A stretch of 64,000 nucleotides of DNA, from the NCBI RefSeq assembly GCF_963678635.1, contig NC_087064.1:9895671-9959670 (forward strand), in the 5' to 3' direction. The position numbers and the translations under genes are program-made. The stretch comes from Symsagittifera roscoffensis. Its lineage: Eukaryota; Xenacoelomorpha; Acoela; Convolutidae. The notes under the pieces are model-generated. The model was given only the letters and a program-made list of their open reading frames with translations, made no database searches and was not told the origin of the DNA. Shown here piece after piece: positions 22,330 through 35,890 of this stretch (positions are counted from its first letter, which is position 1; every line of letters starts with the position of its first letter).

Positions 22330-23777
22330 CAAATGCACTAGACCGAAATGGTCTATAACTCTTGAGCGAAACTTTTGGGCTCAGAGAAGGGGCAATTGCT
22401 TAGGTCTAAAGACTCAATTTATTTTAATTACAGTAATTAATTTTTTCAATTTGCACTTCAAACAGAACTGTGTAACAGGGAATGCTATACATATAAGTTT
22501 ATGTTAAATTGAGTTCAGTTCTTGGTAATGACTCTTGATTTACTGCTGAATGATTGGAACCTGTTAACAGCCACAACTTGAGTCAGATGGTGCTAAAACC
22601 TTGAACGAATTTTATAGTTAAGAAGCGAATTGCTTATTTCTATTTGACTTGCTTTTGATTTTACATTATCGGATTTGCATTTTTCGCAGCTTTTTATTTT
22701 TCAATGTTTTGCTACAAATTTTAAATTTCTTGATACAATGCGTCACACAATTATTTGAAATTATAATACGTCAAAATTTGAAGGTGCGGCTCGCCAGTTG
22801 TTGAACATCTCGCCAGATGACTTTTATAATACAGAGGGTTACAAAGATATCTAAAAATTTTATACATTTCCCAGAGATTTGTATCCGTTGCTAGCGGATA
22901 GGAAAAAAACAAGCTAAAGTGTTTCAGTAGCATTTTTATAACCAGCAAAAGTAAGGATATTAAAAAAACACTTGTTCCCGTTCAGCCACTAAACCTTTTC
23001 CGTCTGGCTATTTTTCAATTCTTGTACTGCCAAAAACAGGTGCCTTTAATCCTATCCCAACCTCTAGTTTTAGAAAAAGAAATATACCTTTACGTTTTAA
23101 ACTCTTTCGAAATTTTGTTTTAAGAGCAATTTTTCTCCTTTTTCATATACATTTGATCGAAAGTTTCAAATCATTGTTCATTCATACCATTAGCTTTTTT
23201 TGGCTATTTAGCGTAATGATAATACCATGATTGTTTTTACATTACGTTTGTTTTGGCTACTCTAATTTTTTAAAGTAATAAACAGTGAACAACAACGCTG
23301 CCATTTTTTCGTGCTAAAATATTTTCAAATCTAGAACTTCATTGTTTTACTAATGCATTTTATACGTGTAATACAAAAGAATTCATTTATCAATCAAACT
23401 AGAGTCTTCGGTGTTCAAAGTCTCAGAAGCTTTTTTTTCTGCATTCAAGTAAATTCAATTGAACTTGGTGAGTCATCTAATTTTTACTTAGCCTGCCAGA
23501 CAATGTTTTTCTTCGATTGTTTAGCCGAAATTTAGTTTCATCACTAGTCTGTTAAATCAGGGCAAAGTCTTAGGAGCAATCTGGATTTTCAAAAGTATTT
23601 TCAAGATTTTGTTGACTTTTTTGGTCGATTAATTTGTCTTTATCTAGAACCAAATTTAAGTTTTAATTTTTGAGTAATGTCAAAAAATTGTTTTTTTTTT
23701 CAAATGTATTTAGATTAGTTCGCGTTTAGCACCAGTGCTTAGTGTAGAAGGTTGAGCAGGAAAGAAGGTTGAGCACG
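22330..23777. other. Intergenic, upstream region of the MGCAPSK gene
   Basis: AT-rich, no exon or repeat recognised. It should contain the promoter and 5' UTR of the gene starting at 23778. I see no TATA box or initiator that I would defend. Confidence 0.4.
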
Positions 23778-23911
23778 ATGGGTTGTGCTCCATCTAAAGG
23801 GAACACGATAGCAGTGCAGCCCGCAGTCACCCCCAGAGCCCATCCAGGGGCCGCGACAACTACACCACATGCGCACCCACCCATTACCCCTCCTCTAGCA
23901 ATACACGCCAG
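23778..23911 (+). CDS. MGCAPSK gene exon 1 (start exon)
   Basis: Starts at CACGATGG, a good start context (A at -3, G at +4). It encodes MGCAPSKGNTIAVQPAV and then a Pro/His/Thr-rich, GC-rich stretch. Donor CCAG|GTCAGT leaves phase 2. Confidence 0.7.
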
Positions 23912-26900
23912 GTCAGTTTAAAAATGACTCATTGGTGACTCACACGGTGAGTAAGGTCCTATCCAAAAAAGCACCCAACGTATGCAAACCTCATGCGCAT
24001 CAGAACTATTATATAACATCAAAGGTAAACCTCAAACCTGTGCAAAGCTCAAACGTAAATAATTTCATAGCTAATTATTTACGATATTCACTTTCATAAT
24101 TGAATTCATCTATCAACATTGACATTGCTGCAAAACCGAGAAATTGAGATGAAGATTCAAAGATTGATTAATTGTTAATGGTATTGGCAAAACTTACAAG
24201 CTATTTTTTAATTGCCCAGCTCCCTGATTTTTGCTGAAAAACGATTTTTGCTATAATAAATTATTCCAAGACATTTCAGTGCGAACTCAGTGAACGTACT
24301 TGAACCAATTTTTCCTTATGTAAATTGCGGGTGAAACGATTTTCAGACACCTTAATGTAAATTTACGAAATGGTGGGAAACTCTAAAAGATCCTCCAACT
24401 GACATATACTGCCATGTTTAAGGGGCAAAGGCAGCAACCCACTGGATGAAAGGCGTCCCCTGCCTGCGATCGGAGGGGGAGGGGGAGACCACGTAGCCCC
24501 CCTTGCCCCCTTGACAACCCGGAAGAGTTCCAACTTGACCACAGTGCCCGAACAAGATGAAGCCACTCAGCCAAACCGGATATTGCCTAAACTAGACGTG
24601 AATGGTAATTATCAATTTTTTTCAATTTGTAAAAAATCAATTTGTTCAAACACCATTGTTTTTGTTCTGACCATTCACCAACCGGTGGGAAGGAACTATG
24701 GCTTAGGTAGCGTTTTTTTTGCGGTTTAAGTACGTTAAAAAATCTTAAGGCGGCATCGAGAAGCTCAAAATTTTGAATCATATTATCTGAAATTTCTGAA
24801 CCATATTGAATCATTTTTAGTCGCCTTTCAAGAACTTACCAGAGTTCGAAAAAATCGTTTTTACTATTTTATCTAATTTAGAGCTCAGTTTCAATTTATT
24901 CGTTCTAACCAAGAAAACGGCCCAAAACGAAAATGAAATTTTTTTCTGAGAAAAAATATTGTTTTCTTGAATAGTTTTTTGAGTTTTTTACAGCATTTTT
25001 TCTGTTCGATGGTGGTTATGGACATTCTGTTCATTGGTCACAGCGTAAGTCAACTACCTCGGCCCGATGTGCTATTTGCACAGCAAACGGCTATTCGTGT
25101 TAGAAAAGGATTTGTATTTTCAGCCATGGCCTCTGACGCGAAGGAGAGCGAGAGTAGCAAAGACGTGAAACAGACGCAGAGTTCCGTCGCCTTCACTTTC
25201 GACTTCGGGGACTCAGCGGATGTGAAGCCCGTCGGCAGACTGCCCCCACTCATTGTGAGTTAACGAAATCCAAACATGCTTATCGGCAAGGGCGTTTTTT
25301 GGCAGGAGGGGCGGGGGATCGTCAAGTTCCTTTGATACTGTTTGATGACATCCAACAGTAAAATTTTTTGGAAAACCATTATTTGCCAAATTTTAAGGGA
25401 CGCTGCGCTCCAAAAAATTCAATAATTTGATGACAAACTTCTAAAAAGTTTTGCTTGCAGAGCTTGAAAAATGAACTTGATTCATAAAAAAAGACAACCA
25501 ATACTAACATTTTTCAGTCAAATAACCCAATAAAACTCGTTTTGTTGATTATATAAAAAAGTATTTCTGCGTTGCTTTTCAGAGAGAGAAAACGATGCGC
25601 AAATCAACAGATGCGGATGATTTGCAGAGTAGCATTAAGAAGAAGCAGCAGCTAGCAGATGACAGGCGACAGAATGAACTGGTGAGCAGAGAAAAGGCTA
25701 TAGCCCCCCTCCCTAATTTTACTAGCTCGGGGTGGGTGGGTGGGGGGAGGGGGGTTAGTTAGTGGGAATTAGCCCAGTGAAGCTCACTTAATGACATTCT
25801 ATACAAAATCCTTTAAAAAATGCATGCCAGCCAATACATGATGTAAGAAAGAGCCCAAAATATGACTACTTGCATGTTGTAAGTAGATGAAGATGTATTA
25901 AGTCATCAGGAGCTGATTTTGAATTTTCCCGATGGGGGTGGTTTCAAAAATAGTGAAAATTTTGTCGACATTTGCTGATAATGTTTGCGCCAGTTTTGAG
26001 CAGTTTTTGGACGGCTATGACAATGCAAAAAACTGTAATTCCTTGACTTAGAATTAACAAAAAGCACTTTTTCAGAACTCGATTGCAGGCAAGAAAAAGC
26101 GACGAAAGTTGAAGCTGAAGTCGTCGAAATTATCTGAAGATTCCTCTAGTGACGCCGGAGGACAAAGAAGCGAAGTTGTGCCTCCACTGGACATTTCCAG
26201 ATCGCCAGACAAGGTTGGGATCACCAGACGATTTTAACCGGCTATTCTCATGACAGACGGAATGCGCAAAAAATTTTAACCAGCCATAATTTTTTAAGCA
26301 AAACAAAACTGAAGTTTTTTTTTATTATTCTGCCTTTTTTGAGACTTTTGAATATTGAATTCTGGTTTGCTACCATAATTTTTGGACATTCGGTTCTTCT
26401 GAAAAAAGCGATTCCCTCTTTTAGTGATGTTACTGTGTATTGAATGTTTCAGAATGGAAGTCCATCAAGCGAAGTAGCGGCCCCCAACAACCGATCGCTC
26501 ATTTCAACAAGCAGTAAGTTACTTAACAAACTTTTTGCTTCTTAAAGTTTGCGATATCGCGCAGCGGCAAAAAAACGGATAAACCAAAAACACTGTTTTC
26601 CGATCATTTAAGGTGCTCAAGCTTACCAATTTTGCCACGAATATGGCAATAACTAAGACAAAGCTATCAGTTGACTCAATTTTGTTAACGATTGTTGAAC
26701 TATGAAGATTTTGTCACCTATCTGACATTAACTAAATAACATGAAGATAGGCAAAAAAGGCTTTAGTCCTACCAACACCCCCCCCCCAATGAGATTTTTT
26801 ATATGGTCTAATGAGCGTTTTTACAAGCTTACGTATAAAGCACCAAACATGCTTGTCATGACCTAATTAGTCCGCATGTCAACTTTCGTAACAATCGAAC

Positions 26901-28128
26901 TATGTTAACACTCATTCACTTGTAAAAATTCACAGGTGGAGATGAAAAGAAAAATAACCTGAAGTTGTTTCAGCCCCCGTGCGAGTGTTGTCCGAGGAGC
27001 AGGGGGAAGGAAGAGATGAAATAGAGAGGAGGAAGGGGTCTGCCCATCATGACTCCACCTATGGCAGCGAGGATGAAAATGGTCGACATTCTTCAACCAA
27101 AATATTTACTATTCAAAAAATACCACTGGCTGTACCAGCTTGTGATAATCAAGTTTTAGCAATTTTAGCTTATATTACGAACATATTACGAACATATCAC
27201 ACCGTTTTTGATTTATTTTTTGTTCAGATTTTTCACGAAACCTTTCGACAACTAAGAAATGAGTCACCTTTGAAATTCTTGATTAGAGATAAAACTTCAA
27301 CCATGAAAACGCGATCTAACTCTAAGGGTTTGTTAATTTTGCCAGCTCTCAGCCCTAACCTTAACGTAATGACTGAAGTTGGGTTCAAGTCTTTCTTTAA
27401 AAAAATCAGTAGGCTTTACATAATAGACAATGAAAGTATGTTTTCGCTGTTTTACCATCGGTAACTCCTAATTTCAGTGCCCTACCGTTTGTTTCTAGGT
27501 ACCTAAAGGGATGCTACTCGAAAGGTTGAATTACCTGTATAGCAGTCCTGATGTAGATTTATTAAACCTGTTTGATCAAAATGATGTGTGTCAAAATTTT
27601 ATCTGCATCAAATTCAAATTCAATTCAATATTGATTCAATATTAAGGGTGAACCTTTACACTAAAATCGACTGAAAAGCAAAAAAAAACAAGTTTTAATT
27701 CAAATTTAATATAAAAAAGTCAAGTTTTTATCGATACAGAAAATTTTTTAAAGAACTTTTATGAAGATCAATTAAATAATAACTGAAAAAGCTCTTATAT
27801 GATAACTAGAACCGATCTGACTTTTATTTGTAGTACTTGTACTTAAGGTTGCATGGAAATTATAGGAAAGAAAGACCCTTTTACAAAAGTCCTCCGCATT
27901 TTCAGGGGGTACATGTTATTAGTCTCCATGAATGGCATCATTTCAAACCACTGAAACACCTCATTTTTTCTAGAAAATCAGTCTCGCGTAGTTGACCCTC
28001 TCAGACGGTTCTCTCGCAACAAGAAGACAGCCCATCAACACCAGGAGAGAGACGCATTCTACAGTGATGAAAACGTGAACCCTATGGAAGCGGCTCAGTT
28101 TTTTGACGACGACAGTGAACAGTTTTGA
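23778..28128 (+). CDS. Predicted lipid-anchored protein MGCAPSK..., possibly stathmin-domain-like
   Basis: Join: 23778-23911, 24423-24604, 25124-25254, 25583-25681, 26076-26213, 26453-26513, 26974-27081, 27974-28128. Every phase matches and the chain is 335 residues ending in TGA. The N terminus MGCAPSK fits N-myristoylation at Gly2 plus palmitoylation at Cys3, so a membrane location is predicted. Exon 3 carries SSVAFTFDFGDSADVKPVGR followed by LPPLI; exon 4 is a charged helix (DDLQSSIKKKQQLADDRRQN) with stathmin-like spacing. A polybasic run GKKKRRKLKLK follows, and the acidic C terminus ends AAQFFDDDSEQF. The combination recalls STMND1 (lipid-anchored, stathmin domain), but the similarity is weak and I leave it unnamed. 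It is followed by AATAAA at 28148. Confidence 0.65.
24423..24604 (+). CDS. MGCAPSK gene exon 2
   Basis: Acceptor CATGTTTAAG and donor AATG|GTAATT, phase 2 to 1. It encodes GKGSNPLDERRPLPAIGGGG, then APLTTRKSSNLTTVPEQDEA and RILPKLDVN. Two further AGs lie a few bases downstream; only the first keeps the phase from exon 1 without losing residues. Confidence 0.6.
25010..25100 (+). repeat. Short R1 terminal fragment
   Basis: Contains GATGTGCTATTTGCACAGCA and CGGCTATTCGTGTTAG, matching the terminal block of family R1. It ends about 25 bases before exon 3 of the MGCAPSK gene and would supply part of that intron's 3' end. Confidence 0.5.
27974..28128 (+). CDS. MGCAPSK gene terminal exon
   Basis: Acceptor TTTTTTCTAG, phase 1. 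It encodes NQSRVVDPLRRFSRNKKTAH followed by QHQERDAFYSDENVNPMEAA and QFFDDDSEQF before TGA. The stop confirms that UGA terminates translation in this genome. Confidence 0.7.
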
Positions 28129-28147
28129 CCCCAGATGAAAATACTAT

Positions 28148-28153
28148 AATAAA
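28148..28153 (+). terminator. Polyadenylation signal AATAAA
   Basis: Canonical signal 20 bases after the stop of the MGCAPSK gene. This implies a very short 3' UTR. Confidence 0.6.
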
Positions 28154-29203
28154 ACACTATATCTTGCAGCTGATGCAATTAAATCTTTTTTAAATGAAAA
28201 AGTTCTTTAAATTTATACAGCTGTTTTTTATTTAACATCTAAAATTGCAACAGTGGTTGACAAATTTGTGGAGCTTTTTTGATCATTGCTTTGCGAAATG
28301 TTATTGGGTATGCAAGTTGACAAACGTTCATTTTAAGGCAAAAATTAGTTTTGCATTCCTAAACCTGCTATCGCCAGCGGATTCTTGAAATAAGCGTTAA
28401 TGTATGAGTTTTTATTGGACTGAGCTATCGAGAAGTATCAAAATGAACGCAATTTTAGTGCTTCAGTCCTAATTTTTGTTCAACGAAAGATTTCATTTAA
28501 AAAAACTGACGAAATCTTGAATTAATCATTTTGAGTCAAAAGCATTGGGACCTTTTTAACTGAAGCTCATTGTTTCCGAAAAAAGAGAGGTCAATTACAA
28601 GCAAAACTTGGCTTTATTGCCAAAAAAATTTTCTGCTAATTTTGATCTTGTGCTAAGACAGACCATTTAGCAAATAGGAGCGTCTAACGGTTAGAATTGT
28701 TGAAATTTTTCAATTATTCGGTCTTCCATTATGAGAACAGCCCCTCTTGTGATAGATACATCACAACCAATGGCGTTAACTTCTTGTACCACTTATCGAA
28801 ATGGTTTCAGCCTAATACTTTTTTCAGTAGAAAAAAAATAAAGAAAATTAGAGTTCGTAAATGTATAACCAAATGTTCGTAAATGTTTTTGAATGCAATA
28901 TTGCTCAGAGGATCGCAAATTTTCAGCAAAAAAAAGCTAAATGACAGAAGAAAAACTATTAAGAAAACTTCAGCTTTGAGCGTTGAAACAGATTGCTAGT
29001 GCTAGAAGGTTTACCTCGGAATCAGACAGTTCCAACGAAAGCAGTTGAAGTGATCGAAGCATCGCAGATTTTAGTTTAAAAAATTAGATCAGCTCGAATA
29101 AAAAAAAATTAAATCATTAAAATTCAATTAAGTGTTTGACGCTTTTAACTTTTTGGTTCTAAATTTTGTACTCATTTAAAAGTATAGTACCGCCAGAGGC
29201 GGA

Positions 29204-29537
29204 GCAATAAGCTGAATGTTCTAAGAGCAGAAAAAAATAGAAAACTATAAACTTTAATTGACGTAATTCATTAAAAATTATTAGAATCGTCAATAAAACA
29301 AAAAAAAATGAATAAACTTTGCATGAATGGAATGTTTTCATCAAGCTTCTTAATAATTTTTTGAAAGGAAAATCTCAATTAAACTACTCAAATTATGCAT
29401 GAAATGTTTTTTGCTTTGGTAAAGTTGACAATTCTGATACTTAATTCACCGGTTAGCGTATAAAATTTAAAGTTTTTCTGTTTTATTGGACTCCATCTGC
29501 TTGGACCCGTTCTGCTCTTAGACCATTCTGCTTATTG
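29204..29537. mobile_element. Foldback/MITE-like element with ~28-bp inverted ends
   Basis: The left arm GCAATAAGCTGAATGTTCTA-AGAGCAGA (29204-29231) matches the reverse complement of the right arm at 29511-29537 with two mismatches. The centre is AT-rich and has no ORF. No clear target duplication was found. Confidence 0.6.
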
Positions 29538-30939
29538 AACGGCCTTCGGTCCCGCCGTAGCGATGACTCCCATTTAAAAGCTTGTTTAGAAGTGTGTTGC
29601 CGCCAGACCACTTGAAATATTAATAAAGCACTTCAAATGGACAAAAACAAAAAATGTAAATATTTCTTTATTGGGCTAGCCACATTTATGTTTTTTGAAT
29701 GGAATTATCAAAAAAAGCAAAGCATTGAAAATACTTAGACACTACCTTTAAAAACTTCTATGTCTGACTTTAACATGCAACCATTGGTAGTTTTACGGAA
29801 CCATACTTCTAAATCGTGTTTTTAACGGACCATACTTGTTAACGAGTATCTAAATTTTCTTGCAACAAATAACAAAATTGCTTTCACAGTTGGCAGTCCT
29901 AATGTTTGTTAAGTTCTTAAATCTGACAGCTTCCTGTCGGAAAATTTTGTTTTGATCGTAAACAGATATCCGTTCGCATTATAACAAAAATGTGAAAAAA
30001 TTATTTGCTAATAAGTGTGGCACTGAAAACAGGTAGAATAAATAAAAGCATTAACCAAAATCTATTATTTTAACCCATATGAAACCATATTATTTTAACC
30101 CATATAAAACCATATGAAATCTATTATTTTAACTTTCAGTAACAGAAGTTATAAATTGGTCTTTCCATGAAAATTATGTTAAAACAATTACTGTAAACTT
30201 GGAAAAATTTTGAAGCTAGTTTTTCAGTCGAAGTAAAACGAATCGAAATAACAAAATGTAATTAGTGTGTTTCATTTTGCATCTCTTGCCACACCAATCA
30301 AAGCCATAACAAACAGAGAAAAAACGTACATTAAGTAATTAATTGGAAAAATCAACGCAATCTTTGAGACTTCAATCCTTAAAAACTCCCGGACAAAAAA
30401 AACAAATTGATGCTGCTATTAATGAGGTATATTTGATTAATGAGTGCTTACAAAACTAATGCGCCAAACAATGCTTACAAAACAACGATTGCCTACAAAA
30501 AATCTATTGAACTGCAACTACTGAGATCCGAAATATCATTGACCATTCTGCCAGCTGTGGTTTGTCTGTCAGATATAATTGCTAAATGCCAAAAAATTGC
30601 ATTTAAATTACTTGTCTCCGCCACGACAAATTTCCTGATTAAACTGCGTTGAAAAATAATTCATGGTCACAAAAGATACATGAAAAACTTTTCATTCACC
30701 ATTTTTGTTAATAGAGAAACCGTATATATCGTTTGCAAAAAAAAAACTTATTTAGAAGAAAAACTTATTATGTCGCAAAAAGTAACTAAAATTTCAACTT
30801 TGAATATATTTTGCCGTTTTGACCACTTCACGACTACAAAGTTTCTACGGACTGCGATGGCACTGTTCGCACAGTTATTTTTTACTCGGGAGAATTTTGC
30901 AGAGCACCAATTGTGATATCTAATCAAAGCCCTTCCAAC

Positions 30940-31185
30940 ACGATTCTGAGTACAAACTGTTAGCAAGGATAGCCGGTTTCTGTGAACTAGCACAGAATGT
31001 TCTTACCACATTTATTAAAAGATAAATAAAAATTGTTTTTAAAAGATGTTTTTAAAATTTTGCGCTGGAAAAGTTCTAAATTAAAACTAGAAATCTTGTT
31101 TAATTTAGAATGAAACTTAGTTAATTTAACGTTAATCGCTTGCTTTACTCGCTCGAAATTGGATGAAAAAGGAAAATTCTGTACT
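30940..31185 (-). repeat. Dispersed repeat family R1, minus-strand copy
   Basis: In reverse complement it carries the R1 terminal block (AAGAACATTCTGTGCTAG...) and the TTTTCATCCAATTTCGAGCG-type block in the R1 order. Confidence 0.55.
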
Positions 31186-32867
31186 CGAAAAATTTCAGAT
31201 CACTTCTCAAGTAAATCAACATGATATAATACTCAATCTAACTGACAATTGTTTTTGCTGCCTGGTATCGTTCTATCATGTTTTATCATTGTTAAGGCAT
31301 TTTTCTAGCTGTTATCAATAAATTCTCAATTTGCAATACTTTTTTTTTGAAATTATACGTTTTTATTTAAGCTATACGTTTTTATTTAACTAAATGCTAG
31401 TTTTTGTAGCAATAAGCATAATGCTATAAAAATTTTCACCGCCCGCCATGTTCAAAATTTCATAGAAAAATTATATTGGTTTCAAAAACCCCCAGGCAAG
31501 CTCTCAGACTAAGGCAATCCAGGCAGGTCTCTAAACAATTATTCAAAAATTTAAAAACTAGGTAAATATAAACGTTATCGATAACATATTTAATTCAACC
31601 CCCAGAACTTTTCTTAGCAGGTGTTTGGTCATGTAAATGGATAAAACAGTTACTAAATTCGGTTTGATACTGATTTTTTTGATAAATCTCTTTTTTTTTA
31701 GCTAAACCACACCATTACTTGGCACATATTCTAGCAACGGGAAACTTTGATTAATAAATTCCATTTACCTGTTCAATACTCACTTCAATTCGATGTTTTG
31801 TTAAACGACATGTTATGTTTTTGCATGGTTTTTTTTCTGGTTTTCGTTTGCTAGAGCATTTTTGTTTCATTAAACAAAATTTTTCTATCAATAATTCTGC
31901 AGGAAAAATGTTGTTGTTCAAAATTAGTTAACGTCATCTTTAAATTTTTTCTCATGAAGCAAAGTTTTACACACCAGTTAACTTGGCGACTCAAACGCTT
32001 GACCTTTTTTGTTTGTTATCAGTTGAAAAAAAAACACTCCATTTTAACTAGCGTGGTTTCAATAAAATAAAACACATACAGCGCTGAACCTTTGTTTTTC
32101 AGTTCCTCATTTTCAAAAAATGTAGAACAAAATGGTCCTGAAATTTACTTATTCTGATTTTGTCTATTCTGTCTGCATTAATCATGTGTTCATTCTCTGA
32201 CAAATATTTCACAAAACAGAATTTATATCTTCTGAGTTAGTTTTAAAAACATGCTAATACTTTCCCGCAAAAAAACATAATGACTCATCTACAAATTGAG
32301 TGGTTTGAACAAAAACTTCCCAGTTTAATTTTACTATTACCGGACCAAGCACTGTCATTTACCATACACTAAGAGGTAGAGTAGCCTAGGAAGTTCAAGG
32401 AATTTAGACAATCAGTTCCATCAGTGCAAGGATAACAGTTCCCTTGTGTTTGAAAAACAATTCTCACGTTTTTTACTCAGAATTTCGAGGATTTTACGCT
32501 TTGAATCAGTTTCCTCGCAAAAAAAAACTAAAACAAATGTTTCCTGCTCTAAAATTATGTGCGTAAAACATATCGGGTTGTTTGCTGTTGTTTTTACTAT
32601 CGAGTAATACAGTGAATTTATTTTATTCGATCCTAGAAGGAACAAAAATAATTGTACAGTAGGGCAAAGCCCTGAATATTAGCACTTTCTGGTAATCGGT
32701 ATCGATTAGTTACTGGTAAAGGTAAAGATCAAGCCTCATGCGAGAAAGTTCCAGTAATATGAAACATTTACGATCAGTGAGCCGGTTGATTTAAATTAAG
32801 GTGAGAAGTTGAAAAGGGGAAACATTAGACGGGTTTTTCGCATATTGGGACACAAAAGCGAAACTGA

Positions 32868-32895
32868 GCTTCGCACCACTTGCGATACAAAAACG
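32868..32895 (+). repeat. Dispersed motif GAGCTTCGCACCACTTGCGA
   Basis: The block GAGCTTCGCACCACTTG(C/A)GATAC occurs here and at 39350-39372. Diverged forms lie at 3744-3775 (GGAGCTTGGCAACACTTGCA), 46930-46950 (GGAGCTTCCCAACACTTGCT) and 47535-47556. It is probably the most conserved end of an otherwise decayed repeat family. Confidence 0.5.
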
Positions 32896-33092
32896 AATTA
32901 CTGTGAATAAAATCAATTGAAAGAAAAAAAGTAAAACTAAAAAAATTGTTTTTGTCATATAAATTTATGAAAATCACAAAAAAAAAAAAAACTTGTGGAT
33001 CAAAATTACCTGCATCATTAAAATTATCACAAAGAGCTTTCCAATTGCAAAAAAAAAATCAAAAATTTCCGAAAACTCCTTTCTTTGGGATT

Positions 33093-33210
33093 TAAGCCGG
33101 CAAAAATAAGCAGACAGTCAAAAATCTAATGAAGACGCTTTTTTTGCAATTTGAAAGTTTTCGTCTAGTTTAGATTTTTGTATGTTCGTCTACTTATTTT
33201 TGCCGGCTTA
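33093..33210. mobile_element. 118-bp foldback element (TAAGCCGGCAAAAATAAG ends)
   Basis: Arms of about 38 bp at 33093-33130 and 33171-33210 are reverse complements with few mismatches, starting TAAGCCGGCAAAAATAAG. A related TTTTTTGCCGGCTTAG sequence occurs at 40003-40018, so this end belongs to a local family. Confidence 0.75.
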
Positions 33211-34139
33211 GTAAGATAAAAAGGCTACATATTAGGCTACATTCAATTTACTCATCAGTTGACCTTGTGCTTTTGGTGTAATTTTTGTTTTACTGAAAGG
33301 AACCAAAAACTTTTGGTTCGAAGCTCGAAAATTTAATTGCACCACATCAACCTTGATAAATTATCAAGGATCTTTGTTAAGATAATTTTTGTCAAAAACA
33401 CCAACTTAATACAAAAAACCGTTCAGAAACTATAATTTTGTTCAATTTGTCCGGTTGATTTAAATCAGTAGTGTAGTTTGCCTGAATTCAATTTGGAAGC
33501 ATTTTGTATTGCGGAATAAATCGTCACGCATAAATTAAATGAATGGCATTACAATTTCAGCAACATAAAAGAAACTTTCACAGCGAGCAAAAGTTGCTCC
33601 AAAGGATGGCAAAATGGCCATTTTTAAACCACCAGAGTTTCTAAGTGGTGTAAAAAAACTTTGGTCAAAACTAACATTGCGATCGCCAAAAATTGAGCCA
33701 AATAATACAAACCCAGCGTAAATATTGTATTTCTTCAGTTGGAACAAAACTTGATTCGAATTAAAATTATTTTCATACTGCAATCAAGATATCTTGAGTC
33801 TCACACACTATCAACTCAGCCACGCAAGCTTAACAACTTACCCACACTAGTCACGAATAAAGCTGCTTTTTATGCTAAAAAAATTGCCAATGCCATTCAG
33901 CAAAAGTGACACCAAATACAAACAGATTCAATTTTTCAAGTAATAATTTGGATTATGTTAAACTGAAGGCATCCACACTAACTTTGCATGCAACAAATCG
34001 CAAAGCATAGTCACATTAAATATAATTTATGCATTTCAAAAAAATATTTGATGAATTAAACATGCATCAACTGTGTTAACTTATTACTATTCGAATGTCA
34101 AAGCCCATGCTATGAAAAGCTGTAAAGGTGCTTCAAAAG

Positions 34140-34380
34140 TGGCACCAATATTTGCGACTTAGGTAGGGAAAAAAAACGGTTCATACTAAAACTCTCGCTG
34201 CGCAAGTGTAACACAGTCTGTGTTAATATCCTTAGCCTTGCCTGTATTTAATAGCTGGTTAATGATTTAAAAAAACGCTTTCAGAAAGAACAATTTTTGT
34301 CGCAACAATATTTGCGACTTAGGCTGAAAAAAAAGATAATTCATACTATCACAAGCTTTGCTTGTGTAAACATAGCCAAT
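34140..34380 (-). repeat. Dispersed repeat family R2, two minus-strand copies in tandem
   Basis: CAATATTTGCGACTTAGG occurs at about 34147 and again at about 34304, each followed by a poly(A) run, TTCATACTA and CGCAAGTGT or GCTTGTGT. In reverse complement these are the R2 blocks seen at 9768-9990. Confidence 0.65.
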
Positions 34381-35884
34381 TGTTGAGTTTCAAAGAAAAA
34401 AATAGTTGGCCATAAAGCTCTTTGAATTTGTGGAACACTTTATAATGGACACGTTTTTGCTAAAATTAACCCAATTTGAGAAAATTTGAATAGGTGAAAC
34501 TTTTCTTTCTCTGGGAAATCTGATAATTAATTTCCATTTTCCATGTTAGAAGTCGATCATGTTTTTCGTGGCCTTTACACTTCTGCTGTTCAATAGTCGA
34601 GGTTGCCTTCCTTTTATTTATGGAAAAGCACTGAACTTGACCAGAAGTCACAAGTCAAACCGCGAAAAATCAAAATTGATTGAACAAATTTTAAGACTTT
34701 CTGAAAAAAAATGGCGAAGACCTATATAAGAGTACTCACTACGTTCATTACTCCTAACAAGGCGTTATTCTTTTACAATATACTTGTTACTCACGGAAAA
34801 TACAAAAATTACAGATTCCCGCACAGAAAACCCAGTAAGTACTAAACAGCTTCAACTTAAATCGAGCCAACAGACAGGTGTAAAACAGACATGTGTAATA
34901 GAGATAACTTGATAAAAAAAAGTAACTTTAATTCGGCTGAGAATTTGAAATTTAAAACTTTGAAAGTAAAATACGAGTACTTTTCTCCCACGCTCGGAAA
35001 ATGTTATTAAGTGCTTGTAAAAAAAACTCGTCGACCAGAAAATGCTGACTAATTCTTTTGAAAGTTTTTAGTAATGCTCTAAAATGTAATTTCAATTTTT
35101 CATAATCGACATCAAACTAATGCTCTTTGTACTCCAATAATTATATGATGGATACTTCTTTGATAAACTTAACCCAGTTTGAGAAAACTGGATCAAAGAG
35201 GCACATGTTATGGTAGAGCGAAATTTGCCTTCCATTTAACAAATGAATTCTAAGTAAAAAGTTACAACGCCAATTCATAGACTTTAATTGAAAAAAAAAT
35301 TAAATTTACATTTTTTCCTTTCAAAAAAACAACCTAGACAAGTGAAAACTCGCATGGTACATCAACCCAAAAAAAGTACCAGATGATTTGCTCTGTCTAT
35401 ACAAATTACTGTTTAAAACTCCCGCGACAAAATTGAATTCAATTTATAATTTGCGAGGCAATAAAATATCAAAGGAGTAGATCATCTAATTTACATAGCA
35501 CCTCGTTTGGTTGAGAATTTTTAAAGTTATATTTATAAACTGGAATACAACTAGTTATCACTCCATCAATGGCAAGTAACCCACGGAAGTTCCTTTTGAA
35601 GGTCAATCAAACACCTGCTGAAACTCAAGCTACCTTTAGACTGCACGCTACAAATATTAACAGAAAAACAAAGGTCAAATTAACAAAGTGAGAACTTTGC
35701 ATGTAAATGATTTGTAGAGCTACAATAAATAAATGAGTGTAGCTTTACGTTAAGGCTTTAGCCAAAAATTCAAATTTAGGTCAAATTAACTCACTTTTGA
35801 AATAATTTCATGTCAGAGCTGGGCTGTGACTTTAAATAAGCAGTAAAACAACAAAAAACTGGCAATTGTTTGTGTAAATCAACA

Positions 35885-35890
35885 TTTAAT
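35885..35890 (-). terminator. Possible polyadenylation signal ATTAAA of STRAP
   Basis: Minus-strand ATTAAA about 30 bases after the STRAP stop codon. It is the common AATAAA variant; no AATAAA was seen closer. Confidence 0.4.

Noticed and set aside
26936..26973. Use of the earlier acceptor (CACAG at 26935) for exon 7 of the MGCAPSK gene
   Set aside because: It leads in phase to a stop (TAG) after a Cys-rich stretch, whereas the acceptor at 26973 stays open and joins the last exon in phase. It could be a minor isoform.
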